Origin: Kerstersia gyiorum
Lineage (GTDB): Bacteria > Pseudomonadota > Gammaproteobacteria > Burkholderiales > Burkholderiaceae_B
Direction of reading: 5' to 3'
DNA: 64,000 nt
NCBI RefSeq assembly: GCF_004216755.1
Contig: NZ_SGWZ01000008.1
Location: 106,093-170,092 of the forward strand
How positions within the stretch are numbered: the first letter of the stretch is position 1; the number at the start of each line of letters is the position of its first letter. Shown piece after piece: positions 9,756-18,454 of the stretch. A program made the translations under genes and the position numbers. The notes below the pieces were generated by a model. That model was not told where the DNA came from. It searched no databases and was given only the letters and a program-made list of their open reading frames with translations.

Positions 9756-9942
9756 AGATAATCAACACTGAAACGAGACAGAGAGAGAGGGCGAATTCGA
9801 ACAGGCCGGGGTGCCAGACCCACCGCAATACGCCGCTACGCGCAAGTACGAACCGAACCCCCAAATAAATCGGCAACGTGATGCACGCATAAACAAAGAA
9901 TGGCGGCAGGTAAATGCCTCCCAACGAAAATTCACTGAGCAT
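9748..9942 (-). CDS. DUF1656 (AaeX-like) small membrane protein
   Basis: The 64-residue protein MLSEFSLGGIYLPPFFVYA has two membrane helices (about 10-32 and 44-63). DUF1656/AaeX proteins accompany FUSC-family pumps such as AaeAB. It overlaps the FUSC gene upstream and the HlyD gene downstream. The start is set by alignment with the chromosomal copy (47,861-48,055), which is also 64 residues. A longer upstream frame only shadows the FUSC gene. Confidence 0.85.
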   Translation of the reverse strand: MLSEFSLGGIYLPPFFVYACITLPIYLGVRFVLARSGVLRWVWHPGLFEFALSLCLVSVLIIYV

Positions 9943-12070
9943 TGGTTTGGCTTCCAGATCGTTTGGAAAAGTAATCAGCATGGTTTTCCAGCAATACAGC
10001 AATGTCGAACAGGACGACTTTGAGTTGCTGGATTTCGGCCATCGTGGTGCCATCTATGGCCGCTAGTCTCGCCAATGACTTGGCGGCACGGCGTGCGTGT
10101 TTTGCAGCCAAATAGGGCTGGCTCGCACGATGACTCATGCTGCGAAGCGCATTCGCTAGAACATGATGTAAGCCGGAGTTCTTTGGAGCTCGCTGCAGCC
10201 ACTTGCGCACACGCAGGACTTCACGGCCCAAATGAATGCTGGCCAGAGCATTGGATATGGCTCGATCCATCACCTCCGGCTGGGTCTTGAGTAATGCACC
10301 GAGTTGTGCCGTACGATGCTGTTGACGCCATTGCCATGTGTTCACATCCGTCCGCACCCCTCTCAATGTGCCGATCGCTTCATCTCGGATTGTTTGACTT
10401 AGTCTTGCTGCGTCACGTGACAAGTTGCGCGGCAGCACGACCCTGAACCCGAGCAGCGTAAAGAACGTCGCCAATATCCAGGCCACAGAACCATTGAGAA
10501 ATACGGCAAAGTCGTATCGCATTAGATTGTCTGGGGCCGCTAATGTCGTGAATGCAACGAGATAGGCCACGCCAGCCAATGCATAACGAGGCACCGTCGT
10601 TGCGTATATAGCTGGCAACCAGAACAAACCAAGGATCAGCAACAACAATGGCAGCCCGGAGACATAGGGAAGAATGACAAAAGAGCAGAGAAATGCCATC
10701 ACAACCGCGGCCACTGTTCCTTTGATGAATTCGACAGCACCGAGCGCAGGATTGGGGGCGGTAGATAGCAACGCACAAGCGGCGGCCAAACCCGCCAACA
10801 TCATGGCTCCGTATGACCATCCGGTTGCTATCCAGAACGCGCCACCGAACACGACCGTCAGCAACGCTCGCAGCCCGTTCTGAATCGCTGCCGACGTGTC
10901 TCGATAGAACGGCACAGAAACTTGGGCTGCTGTGGGACGGGGGAAATGGAAGCGCTGTATTCCCTTCAAAGCCTCCAGATAATCGTCAAGTTGTTCGATC
11001 AGGCGGTCGCCCGCGATCATCAGAGCGGAGTGTTCCAGCGCATCATCGACCGCAGCCTCAAAGAGCATGTTCATCAATCGTGCTCGCACATCTGACAAGA
11101 GCTGAATGGCATGCGCCATTTCTTTGGTGCTTGGCTCCTTCGCGAGTGCCAGACTTGCTTGCTGCCATGCCTGTTCCCACGCAGGCTGTAGTGATCTCAA
11201 TGCGTTAAGACTTGCACTGTTCTCCTGCATAGGAGGAGCGCCACCTACCAATGCCGAAAACAAGGACACCATCGTCTGGCGCACCGTGCCAGCACGCTGC
11301 GCCAGGTCAGCGGATTCGGCTTTACCTAACGCAAGCAAGTCGTCCACCCCATAGACTTCGGTGATGAGGTTGCGCCTACCAAGCTCCAGAGGTTTTCCAC
11401 CAGGCGCGTCACCCCCATGAATCGCTTGGTGATTCGTTGAAAGAATGCTTGCCGTTGTCGCTGCAAGGCGATTGAGCTGACTCGCCAGGCGACTGCGCAC
11501 GCTTTGGGTACTGAAGAGGGCAGACACCACCGCCAGGCACACCACACCAATCAGCACGGACGCACCGCGTCCCATGACTTGATCGAAGGTGAGTTCGGGA
11601 TGCTGCATGGCACCGTACGCAGCCAACCCCACGGTGTATCCCGCCAGAGTTGCACCGTAGGCGCGAAAATGGCGCAGGAGTGTCATACCCGCTACACAAA
11701 TTCCCAGCCATAGACCAAACCCCAGCAAGAATAGCCAAGGCATCTGACCAAATGCGCTCATCAAAACGAAGGCTGCCAACATGCCGGTCAAGGTGCCCAG
11801 TACCCGCCAGGTTCCTTTTCCGATCACGGCCCCCTGTACCGGGCTAATGACAAGCAGCACGCTGGACGCAGCAGAATACGGTGCGTGCAGATCCAATAAG
11901 TAAGCGACAACGAGTGCCAACCAGGCGGCAAGAATTGAACGCATGACATAGGTCGCGCGCGGTGTCGTCAGGTCGAGGTACGGCAGCCCATGCGCGAACC
12001 ACCCCAAAATTTGGGAAAAACAGCGCGAAAGGATGCTTAGAGATGCCGAAGGCACGTTCGCGGAACGCAC
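9932..12070 (-). CDS. ICE-borne FUSC-family (AaeB/fusaric-acid type) efflux pump
   Basis: The 712-residue protein has two membrane bundles of the FUSC family (about residues 38-180 and 390-520), with a soluble region between and a C-terminal cytoplasmic domain. AaeB-type proteins export aromatic carboxylic acids and FusC/FuaB types give fusaric acid resistance; the substrate here is unknown. It heads the operon FUSC-DUF1656-HlyD-OMF behind a divergence-free LysR gene. The chromosomal FUSC protein (48,045-50,180) is the same length within one residue and clearly homologous throughout. Confidence 0.9.
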   Translation of the reverse strand: MRSANVPSASLSILSRCFSQILGWFAHGLPYLDLTTPRATYVMRSILAAWLALVVAYLLDLHAPYSAASSVLLVISPVQGAVIGKGTWRVLGTLTGMLAAFVLMSAFGQMPWLFLLGFGLWLGICVAGMTLLRHFRAYGATLAGYTVGLAAYGAMQHPELTFDQVMGRGASVLIGVVCLAVVSALFSTQSVRSRLASQLNRLAATTASILSTNHQAIHGGDAPGGKPLELGRRNLITEVYGVDDLLALGKAESADLAQRAGTVRQTMVSLFSALVGGAPPMQENSASLNALRSLQPAWEQAWQQASLALAKEPSTKEMAHAIQLLSDVRARLMNMLFEAAVDDALEHSALMIAGDRLIEQLDDYLEALKGIQRFHFPRPTAAQVSVPFYRDTSAAIQNGLRALLTVVFGGAFWIATGWSYGAMMLAGLAAACALLSTAPNPALGAVEFIKGTVAAVVMAFLCSFVILPYVSGLPLLLLILGLFWLPAIYATTVPRYALAGVAYLVAFTTLAAPDNLMRYDFAVFLNGSVAWILATFFTLLGFRVVLPRNLSRDAARLSQTIRDEAIGTLRGVRTDVNTWQWRQQHRTAQLGALLKTQPEVMDRAISNALASIHLGREVLRVRKWLQRAPKNSGLHHVLANALRSMSHRASQPYLAAKHARRAAKSLARLAAIDGTTMAEIQQLKVVLFDIAVLLENHADYFSKRSGSQTNAQ

Positions 12071-12082
12071 GATAAAGCCCTT

Positions 12083-12110
12083 CTACAGTGATTAATACGC
12101 ATCACTGTAG
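12083..12110 (-). promoter_or_regulatory. Inverted repeat upstream of the ICE FUSC operon
   Basis: CTACAGTGA and TCACTGTAG form perfect 9-base arms separated by 10 bases, 12 bases upstream of the FUSC start. The same element with one arm mismatch sits at the same place in the chromosomal operon (50,193-50,220). It is a good candidate binding site for the LysR regulator encoded upstream. Confidence 0.6.
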
Positions 12111-12123
12111 GCATCGCCGATGA

Positions 12124-12146
12124 TTCCGAAAAGTGAATTTATTGCA
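12124..12146. promoter_or_regulatory. Conserved non-coding block between LysR and FUSC genes
   Basis: The stretch TTCCGAAAAGTGAATTTATT and the following GCA is identical at 50,234-50,256 in the chromosomal operon, although the surrounding bases have diverged. Identity of non-coding bases in two otherwise diverged copies points to a regulator site or core promoter. Confidence 0.5.
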
Positions 12147-12187
12147 CCATTATGAGTGCATGAAACGCACTCAATCCGGGATTGATC

Positions 12188-13120
12188 TCATTTTTTTGAA
12201 CGTTTGGGTGCCTGAGCTTCATCCATGTTGCAGAGTACATGGATCGTATTGCGCAGCCATTGATGGGCAGGATCACTATCCAGGCGCGGGTGCCACGCCT
12301 GTGTCAGCAGCACTGTCTCCAGGGGCGTCGGTAGTTCAAACAAGCGAATATTCAGTCCTGCCGCAAGCGCGCTACTGGCCAGGTGCTTTGGTAGCGGTAG
12401 CAGCAAATCCGAATCCTGCAGCGCAAACAATGCGGTGTAGGGGCTGGGTACGACCAAAGCGACATGTCGGCGCAACTCTTGCATCTCTAGAGCGGCGTCA
12501 ATCGGCCCTACAGCCTTCCCGCGTCGCGACACGTTGATGTGCTCCCAACGAGTAAGGCGCTCGGGCGTGATTTCATCGTCAAAAATCGGATGATGTGCTC
12601 GTGCAACGCCTACGAACGTTGTGGTGAAGAGCGACTGCACACGAATCTCTGGCCCTAGCTTACGCGAAGCACTGATAAACAAATCAATGCGGCCATTACG
12701 CAGTGCCTCTTCATCTACGTCGTCTTCCTCCGGAGAGAAGCGCAGCATTGCACGCGGCATGTCTGAGGCCATTGCGGCCAACAGATGGCCCAAATAGATA
12801 CTCACGAACTCATCTGTGGCACGGACGTTAAAGCGCCTATCCAGCGATTTCAGGTCGATCTCGGTGTCAGATTCAAAAACCTGCGTGGCTTGCTCGACTG
12901 CCATGCGCACCTGCTCGCGCAGCGCGAGCGCCTTCGGCGTGGGCATAAGCTTGCGGCCGACCTGGACAAACACCGGGTCGCCGAGGGCTTCTCGAATGCG
13001 GCTCAAGGTGCGGCTCATTGCTGGGGAACTCAAATTCATGCGGCGCGCAGCCCCGATGACGCTTCCTTCATCAAGTAACGCATCCAACGCCAGTAGCAAG
13101 TTGAGATCAGGGCGCGACAT
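12188..13120 (-). CDS. LysR regulator of the ICE FUSC efflux operon
   Basis: This 310-residue LysR protein has an N-terminal winged HTH (PDLNLLLALDALLDEGSVIGAARRM, then SPAMSRTLSRIREALGDPVF) and an effector-binding domain. The ATG at 13120 follows AGGAGG by 6-7 bases; an open frame to 13252 is not needed. It lies upstream of and in the same direction as the FUSC operon. It is about 85% identical by eye to the chromosomal regulator at 50,301-51,233, so the two could cross-regulate. Confidence 0.9.
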   Translation of the reverse strand: MSRPDLNLLLALDALLDEGSVIGAARRMNLSSPAMSRTLSRIREALGDPVFVQVGRKLMPTPKALALREQVRMAVEQATQVFESDTEIDLKSLDRRFNVRATDEFVSIYLGHLLAAMASDMPRAMLRFSPEEDDVDEEALRNGRIDLFISASRKLGPEIRVQSLFTTTFVGVARAHHPIFDDEITPERLTRWEHINVSRRGKAVGPIDAALEMQELRRHVALVVPSPYTALFALQDSDLLLPLPKHLASSALAAGLNIRLFELPTPLETVLLTQAWHPRLDSDPAHQWLRNTIHVLCNMDEAQAPKRSKK

Positions 13121-13248
13121 GGCTGGCCTCCTATAGTTTACCTTCATGCAATCATATGGTCTTTTTAATTGCGAATAAAGCACTCGTTGGACAGAGCCCA
13201 TTCGGTTCAGCGTTAAGTGATGAATGCACACCAAGGTGGCGATGAGCA

Positions 13249-14109
13249 TCACAGACTGATCGCCGCGATTCCGATCAGCACGACCACGGCACCCACGATG
13301 CGGCGCGCGAGATGGTCCTCACGAAAGAGCAGATACGCGAAGAGGGAACCGATGATGATGGACGACTCGCGCAAGGGGGCGACAAGCGCAAGGGGTGCCG
13401 CCAGCATGGCATTCAACACCAGGACGTAGGCCAGTGGGGAGAAGATGGCCACGATTAGAATAGGCACGGCATTGGTACAAAGTGCTGCGGGGATGTGTTG
13501 TCGCTGCCGCAGTGCGCCCGGTGTCAGAGTCAAGCTTTGCAGCAGAAGCGTTCCCGCGTAGTAGCTCACTGGTGCGACATGCAGCGACGTGACCGCGTAG
13601 CTGTCCCAGATGGTATAGCTGGCGATGGTGGCACCAGTGGCGGCCCCCCAAAGCATCCCTTGGAGTGGGCGGCGACTGCCGCTTCGCAGCGGGTTGCCTG
13701 TGACGACAAGCGCGCCTGAGACGACCAGGAGTGCTCCGAACAACGCGACGATGTTTAGCCGCTCGCCCAGAACGAGAATCGCGAACAGCATCGTCAGCAC
13801 TGGCCCCGTGCCACGAGCGATCGGATAAACCACCCCAAGGTCGGCGCGATCGTAGCCAGCCTGCAAGGTCAGCGAGTACGCGATGTGCAATGCCGCCGAA
13901 ACAGCCGCTGCCACCACCAGCTGCCCATCCATCGTCTGCTGCCCTTGCACCATAAGACCGACCGCGACAGGGATCCACAACAGCGTCGAAGCGCAGCTGT
14001 AGGCCCAGACGAACAGCAAGGTGTTTCCCCGTTTGTACTTCGACGCCAGGTTCCACACCGCATGCGCTACCGCTGCGGCAAGAACCATGGCAATGGTATC
14101 GGGCTGCAT
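13249..14109 (-). CDS. EamA-family (DMT) transporter
   Basis: The 286-residue protein starting MQPDTIAMVLAAAVAHAVWN has about ten hydrophobic helices in two EamA halves, typical of drug/metabolite exporters. The ATG lies 7 bases after the stop codon of the RpiR gene, with little ribosome site, so translational coupling is likely. A frame extending to 14334 shadows the RpiR gene. The substrate is unknown. The RpiR/ketopantoate-reductase neighbourhood suggests a sugar- or acid-related metabolite, which is inference. Confidence 0.85.
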   Translation of the reverse strand: MQPDTIAMVLAAAVAHAVWNLASKYKRGNTLLFVWAYSCASTLLWIPVAVGLMVQGQQTMDGQLVVAAAVSAALHIAYSLTLQAGYDRADLGVVYPIARGTGPVLTMLFAILVLGERLNIVALFGALLVVSGALVVTGNPLRSGSRRPLQGMLWGAATGATIASYTIWDSYAVTSLHVAPVSYYAGTLLLQSLTLTPGALRQRQHIPAALCTNAVPILIVAIFSPLAYVLVLNAMLAAPLALVAPLRESSIIIGSLFAYLLFREDHLARRIVGAVVVLIGIAAISL

Positions 14110-14116
14110 CAGGGGG

Positions 14117-15001
14117 TCAGGAAATGTCAGGCAGATCAATGCCTGCCCGCTCCGCCAAGCGGCTGCGATCTGGGTCGCGCAGCGCAAGAGTGGCGACCAG
14201 CGCGTCAAGAACGACGAGTTGCGCCAACCGACTTCCCGCAGCGGCCATCTGTGCCGGTAGCGGCGCGCCGCCGACGACAAGTGCGACATCCGCGAGAGTT
14301 GCCAAAGGCGTGTCGTACTGGTTGGTGATAGCAATCAGCGAGGCACCGGCCGATGACGCTGCGTCGGCGACAGCAAGCGTCGATGACGTGCGACCAGTCG
14401 AACTAACCGCGATGAAGACATCGCCTGAGCCCATGAGCCGCGCTGCGATCATAGCCGACAAGTGATCCGGAACGCCCACAGTCATCACGCCGACCGCGCG
14501 CAGACGGAAGACCGCATCGGCGGCCACCGTCGACGAAGGACCGGCACCGAACGCAAAGACCTGCCGCGCGTCCTTGATCAAGCCGACGGCCTTGTCAAGC
14601 GAAGAGATTTCGATAGCCCCGCCCAGCGCAGTCAATGCGTCGGTACCGGCACGAATGGAGGTTTCCAGCACGGAGCCCGACGTTGCATCCGCGCTGAGTA
14701 CTTCGGGCGGAGCGAAGAACCGGGCTGTACCGCGAGCACGCGCAATTTCGATCTTCAGCTCGGGAAAGCCGCTGAACCCAAGCGCACGCGCCGCGCGGAT
14801 AACCGTCGGCGGTGAAACGCCGGCCCGGGCAGCAACCTGGGCGGTCGTGCTGGCCCCAACGAACAAAGGGTCGGTGAGCAGCAGATCGACAACTTTCGCC
14901 TCGCTCGCGGCGAGGTCGCCACTTCGCGCTTGAATGCTACCGATCCATTGCCGCAATTGTCGCTTGCTATCTGTAATTTTATTACCAGTATCGTTATTCA
15001 T
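14117..15001 (-). CDS. RpiR/MurR-family regulator with SIS domain
   Basis: This 294-residue protein has an N-terminal HTH_6 domain (SEAKVVDLLLTDP, then AARAGVSPPTVIRAARALGFSGFPELK) and a C-terminal SIS sugar-phosphate-binding domain (VFAFGAGPSSTVA near 140, VSSTGRTSSTLAVA near 190). RpiR proteins sense phosphosugars. The ATG at 15001 is chosen as the first Met after a short AT-rich leader. It is divergent from the ketopantoate-reductase-like gene and overlies one of two palindromic sites. Confidence 0.9.
   Translation of the reverse strand: MNNDTGNKITDSKRQLRQWIGSIQARSGDLAASEAKVVDLLLTDPLFVGASTTAQVAARAGVSPPTVIRAARALGFSGFPELKIEIARARGTARFFAPPEVLSADATSGSVLETSIRAGTDALTALGGAIEISSLDKAVGLIKDARQVFAFGAGPSSTVAADAVFRLRAVGVMTVGVPDHLSAMIAARLMGSGDVFIAVSSTGRTSSTLAVADAASSAGASLIAITNQYDTPLATLADVALVVGGAPLPAQMAAAGSRLAQLVVLDALVATLALRDPDRSRLAERAGIDLPDIS
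14972..14985. promoter_or_regulatory. RpiR-type palindrome inside the start of the regulator gene
   Basis: TGTAAT, TTT, ATTAC forms an inverted repeat that resembles operators of HexR/RpiR-type regulators (TGTAAT-N3-ATTACA). It lies within the first ten codons of the rpiR-like gene, where binding would block its own transcription. Confidence 0.55.
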
Positions 15002-15002
15002 G

Positions 15003-15016
15003 TGTAATATATTACT
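15003..15016. promoter_or_regulatory. RpiR-type palindrome in the divergent promoter region
   Basis: GTAATATATTAC (15,004-15,015) is a perfect 12-base palindrome with the same half-site as 14,972-14,985. It sits between the divergent rpiR-like and ketopantoate-reductase-like genes, so one regulator could control both directions. The two centres are about 31 bases apart, three helical turns. Confidence 0.6.
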
Positions 15017-15076
15017 CTCACCGAGCAAGTAGCACAACAGGCCCATGCACAGATGCCGTTAAAGGAATCCGCTTTC

Positions 15077-15973
15077 ATGAACACTGAAATCAATACTGCT
15101 GTCGCTGTCGTGGGGCCCGGCGCGATCGGCACCACGGTCGCGGCAATGCTGCATGAGGTAGGCCGAACGCCTTTGCTGTGTGGAAGGACTCCCCGCGATC
15201 ACCTGACGCTGCTGGAAGATGGCCACTCCATTACCGTGCCCGGCCCGGTTCGGACGAGCCAGAAGCAGATCACTCACACGGCTGATCTTGTGTTTCTGGC
15301 AGTCAAAGCCACACAGATTGAGGCGGCCGCAGACTGGCTGGCCGCGCTGGTCGGGCCGCAAACCGTTGTGTGTGTTTTGCAGAATGGGATCGAACAGGTG
15401 GAAATAGTTCGCTCACACTTGCCACGCGGGGATATCGTTCCCGCTGTCGTGTGGTTCCCGGCACAGGCGCAATCCGATGGCTCGGTCAGCCTGCGCGGCG
15501 AGGCGCGTCTGACTCTGCCAGACACGGCTGCCGCTCGTGTCGTGGCCCAGGCACTGCAAGGGACGCGGTGCGCCCTGGACTTGGCCGAAAACTTCAGTTC
15601 CTTGGCTTGGCGCAAGCTGTTGCAGAACGCGGTGGCTGGACTCATGGCGCTCACGCACCGCCGTTCGGGCATGTTCAGCCGATCTGACATCGCTGGCCTA
15701 ACCCTTGCCTATGCGCGGGAATGCCTGGCCGTGGCCCGGGCTGAAGGCGCAGAACTCGGCGACGAAGTGCCGCAGGAGATTCTCGAAAAATTCCAGATGG
15801 CACCGGCGGACATGAGCACCTCCATCCTCACGGATCGGGAAGCAGGACGGCCACTCGAATGGGATATCCGCAACGGCATCATCCTGCGTCGCGGCCGGAT
15901 TCATGGGGTTTCGACGCCGATCAGCGACATCCTGGTGCCGCTGCTCGCGGCTGCGAGCGACGGTCCCGGCTAA
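15077..15973 (+). CDS. Ketopantoate-reductase-family (ApbA/PanE-like) oxidoreductase
   Basis: The 298-residue protein has an N-terminal NADP-binding fold (VVGPGAIGTTVAAML), LAVKATQ and LQNGIEQVE strands, and a C-terminal helical domain with SLAWRKLLQNAVAGLM, whose Lys matches the catalytic Lys of PanE, and a Glu-containing segment before NGIIL. PanE reduces 2-dehydropantoate to pantoate, but the family includes other 2-oxoacid reductases. The ATG at 15077 follows AAGGA; another Met is at 15053. As ICE cargo it is likely a paralogue. Confidence 0.85.
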   Translation: MNTEINTAVAVVGPGAIGTTVAAMLHEVGRTPLLCGRTPRDHLTLLEDGHSITVPGPVRTSQKQITHTADLVFLAVKATQIEAAADWLAALVGPQTVVCVLQNGIEQVEIVRSHLPRGDIVPAVVWFPAQAQSDGSVSLRGEARLTLPDTAAARVVAQALQGTRCALDLAENFSSLAWRKLLQNAVAGLMALTHRRSGMFSRSDIAGLTLAYARECLAVARAEGAELGDEVPQEILEKFQMAPADMSTSILTDREAGRPLEWDIRNGIILRRGRIHGVSTPISDILVPLLAAASDGPG

Positions 15974-16004
15974 GGTGCATTTGCTCTCTTGAATACACGC
16001 CGTT

Positions 16005-18002
16005 TCAACCAACGGTTGGCCCACGCTGCCTCCCAATCTCCCAGGACACGCCACTGCCGCGCATGGTCGCGGCTATCTGCTGCCCCAGACGCTGTTCGAT
16101 CATCGGCCGCCACGGCACTAGGCTGAACCCCATGCCGTCATCCAGCATCGCGTAGCGACCGCTGGCGAGCATGACGGAGCGCTGGTAGATGCCGGCCACG
16201 CGCTGCCCGTCAGTGATAGGTCGATGCTCCAGGCCGGTTTCAGCGGCGATGTCCTGTGCGGCCTGTGTTAGTTCCCGGCTGCGCAGCGTCGCCAGCAGAT
16301 TCCGAGCGAGGATCACGCGCTGGCCGCGCCGCTCGGCCAGCCCCTGTTCTTCGAGGAAGTCGGCACGCTGCTGTATGGCCTGCTTGGCTTCACCGCCAAA
16401 GCCCAGGTCGCCCAGGCCCGAGCCGCCGCCGATCAACTGCTGGTCGAGCCAGGTTGCGCCGATCACGCGGGCCTGCCGTTCGATGGGCAGGTGCGATTTC
16501 AGCTCCACCGCCACACCGCCCAGCCGTTGCGCGTCGTACTGGCGGCCACGCTCGGCTAGGTTGTCCGGCACCTTCCATAACCCCTCGGCCACGCGCTCCA
16601 CGATGCCGGCCCGGCGCAGGGCTTCCAGCCGGCGGACGTGGGCCGCGACGACTTCCTGCGGGTCGCGGCCGGGCTTGGCTCGGCCTTGCTCGATCGCCAG
16701 GTGATGATGCGTGCGGTACAGGCCACCGCTCGCCAGCGCGGCGATGTTCTTGTCGGCTGCGCGCACGTCGGCCGAACCCTTCACTTCCACTACCGCGCCA
16801 GTGGGATAGTTCGCCAGTTCGTCGCGGGCATTGAGCGCGACGTAGTGAGCCTTGCCGTCTGTGCCGTCGATGACCAGATAGCCGCGGTCGTGCAGTTCGT
16901 CGGCCAGCCCCTTGCCGGCCACGCGGCCGACGATGATGCGGCCGTCGTCGCCAGGCTCGAACACCGCCAGCTCGCGCGGCTGGCCGCTCATGGCCCGCTG
17001 CATCGTTCGGATGATGTCGCCACGCTCGCCCAGGGCGCGCAAGGTCTTCTCCGCATCCGCATGGACGGCCCAGGTGCCGGGCTGCGTTTCGTCAGCCAGG
17101 CCCAGGCGCTGCAAGCGTTGCAGGCGGCCAATCAGCAGCAGGCGCTGGCGTTGCAGTCGGGGTTCGCTGAAACGCTCGATCTGCACCCGGCCGTCCTCGC
17201 CGGCCTCACGCTGCAACGTGCGGTCGAGGCTCGTCCACCGCTCTTGCTCCACCTCGCGCTGCAAGGTCTGCTGGATCTCCAGCTCGGTGCGCGGCCCCAG
17301 CCATTCCGTCGCCAGTTCGGCGGCCCGGTGGCGGAAGCCGTGGGCGATGTAGTCGCCGGCGATGATGAGGTCTTTACCGGTGTCGTCGCGCCCGCGCACG
17401 ATCAGGTGGGTGTGCGGGTTGTCGGTGTTCCAGTGATCGACCGCCACCCAATCCAGCCGCGTCCCCAGGTCGGCTTCCATCCGGTTCATCAGGTGCCGGG
17501 TGTAAGTGCGCAGGTCGTCCAGCTCGGCCCCGTCCTCCGGGGAGACGATGAAGCGGAAATGGTGCCGGTCGTCGGCGGCCCGTTCCTTGAAGCCATCAAG
17601 GTCAGCCTCGTCGGTCTGCGGCCCGTAGGCCCGCCCAGGTTCGCCATCGCGGCCCGCGCCGTCGCGCTCGATGTAGCGCAGGTGCCTGGCGAGCGATTGC
17701 GGGCTGGCGTTGCGCTGGTTGACGAGCAGAGTCTTAATGGTCACGCGCCGCGACATGGGCGTTAGCTTCGCCCCGGCGAAACGCGCTGCAGTATGGCCGC
17801 GCCCCAGGCGCGAGCCGGGCCGCTGGCCTGCGCGCTGGCCCGGGCCGCCGGACGCGGCGGAATGGCGCATCGAGGACTTGCCGCCGCTGGCCTTGCCAGC
17901 CTGCTTGAGGACCTTGGAAACAAAGCTCTGGCCCTGGCCTTTGCCCCGGCTCTTCGGGGCGCTGGGGCGCACCCGGAAATCGTCGTCGCGGCGGTCGGTC
18001 AT
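16005..18002 (-). CDS. traR: Conjugative relaxase (VirD2-like, DUF3363 C-terminal domain)
   Basis: The 665-residue protein starts MTDRRDDDFRVRPSAPKS behind GGGAG. The relaxase core includes YTRHLMNRMEADLG and DNPHTHLIVRG, the His-rich metal site of MOB-P type relaxases, near residue 190. The remainder matches the DUF3363 extension. It nicks oriT and leads the strand into the recipient. Its ATG overlaps the stop of the small frame upstream, and it is transcribed from traF. An open frame reaches 18485 but has no ribosome site there. Confidence 0.92.
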   Translation of the reverse strand: MTDRRDDDFRVRPSAPKSRGKGQGQSFVSKVLKQAGKASGGKSSMRHSAASGGPGQRAGQRPGSRLGRGHTAARFAGAKLTPMSRRVTIKTLLVNQRNASPQSLARHLRYIERDGAGRDGEPGRAYGPQTDEADLDGFKERAADDRHHFRFIVSPEDGAELDDLRTYTRHLMNRMEADLGTRLDWVAVDHWNTDNPHTHLIVRGRDDTGKDLIIAGDYIAHGFRHRAAELATEWLGPRTELEIQQTLQREVEQERWTSLDRTLQREAGEDGRVQIERFSEPRLQRQRLLLIGRLQRLQRLGLADETQPGTWAVHADAEKTLRALGERGDIIRTMQRAMSGQPRELAVFEPGDDGRIIVGRVAGKGLADELHDRGYLVIDGTDGKAHYVALNARDELANYPTGAVVEVKGSADVRAADKNIAALASGGLYRTHHHLAIEQGRAKPGRDPQEVVAAHVRRLEALRRAGIVERVAEGLWKVPDNLAERGRQYDAQRLGGVAVELKSHLPIERQARVIGATWLDQQLIGGGSGLGDLGFGGEAKQAIQQRADFLEEQGLAERRGQRVILARNLLATLRSRELTQAAQDIAAETGLEHRPITDGQRVAGIYQRSVMLASGRYAMLDDGMGFSLVPWRPMIEQRLGQQIAATMRGSGVSWEIGRQRGPTVG

Positions 18003-18454
18003 GGCTGCGCTCCCTGCAAGCTGCGGCGTGTCCTGTCGGGCGAAGCACGCGGACATGCCAGCATTGGTGCGACCCTCGCGCCCCACGCGGCACGGCGGCG
18101 AAGCCGCTGCGTGCCGCGCCACCCCCATGTGCAGACAGGCTTTCGACGCGGCCCGGTGCCGCGTCCTTTTGTCTTGCCTTCCGCCTTTGCCCTTCGCTGT
18201 CGCTCCGGGCATCGTCGGCCCGGTGGCGCTGCTGCACCCGCAGCCAGCCCACCGGCGAACGCGCAGATAGACAAGCCTGGGGCCGCAGGCCAAGCGCGTT
18301 CGAGGCAAGACGCCTGCACGTTGGACGGCTGCGCCGAAGGCAGCGCGAAGTGCGGTGCGAATGCACCCGCACTGCGCGCGCGACGACACGGCGACGAACC
18401 GTAGAACGACATGCCCGATGGCACGCCGGAGCGCAGCGAACTGGTGGCCATCAT
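17999..18454 (-). CDS. Possible small basic protein between traF and the relaxase
   Basis: A 151-residue frame begins with an ATG that overlaps the traF stop codon (ATGA) and ends with a TGA that overlaps the relaxase ATG (ATGA). That exact double coupling is what a real operon gene would show. The product is arginine/alanine rich and low in complexity, with no recognised domain, so it may be chance in G+C-rich DNA. If not coding, the 450 bases are the natural place for oriT. Confidence 0.4.
   Translation of the reverse strand: MMATSSLRSGVPSGMSFYGSSPCRRARSAGAFAPHFALPSAQPSNVQASCLERAWPAAPGLSICAFAGGLAAGAAAPPGRRCPERQRRAKAEGKTKGRGTGPRRKPVCTWGWRGTQRLRRRAAWGARVAPMLACPRASPDRTRRSLQGAQP
18350..18372. 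other. Hairpin upstream of the relaxase, oriT candidate
   Basis: GTGCG-GTGC, loop GAAT, GCAC-C-CGCAC pairs nine bases with one bulged C. It lies between traF and the relaxase, a usual place for oriT in such elements. No nick-site consensus was recognised with confidence. Confidence 0.3.
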
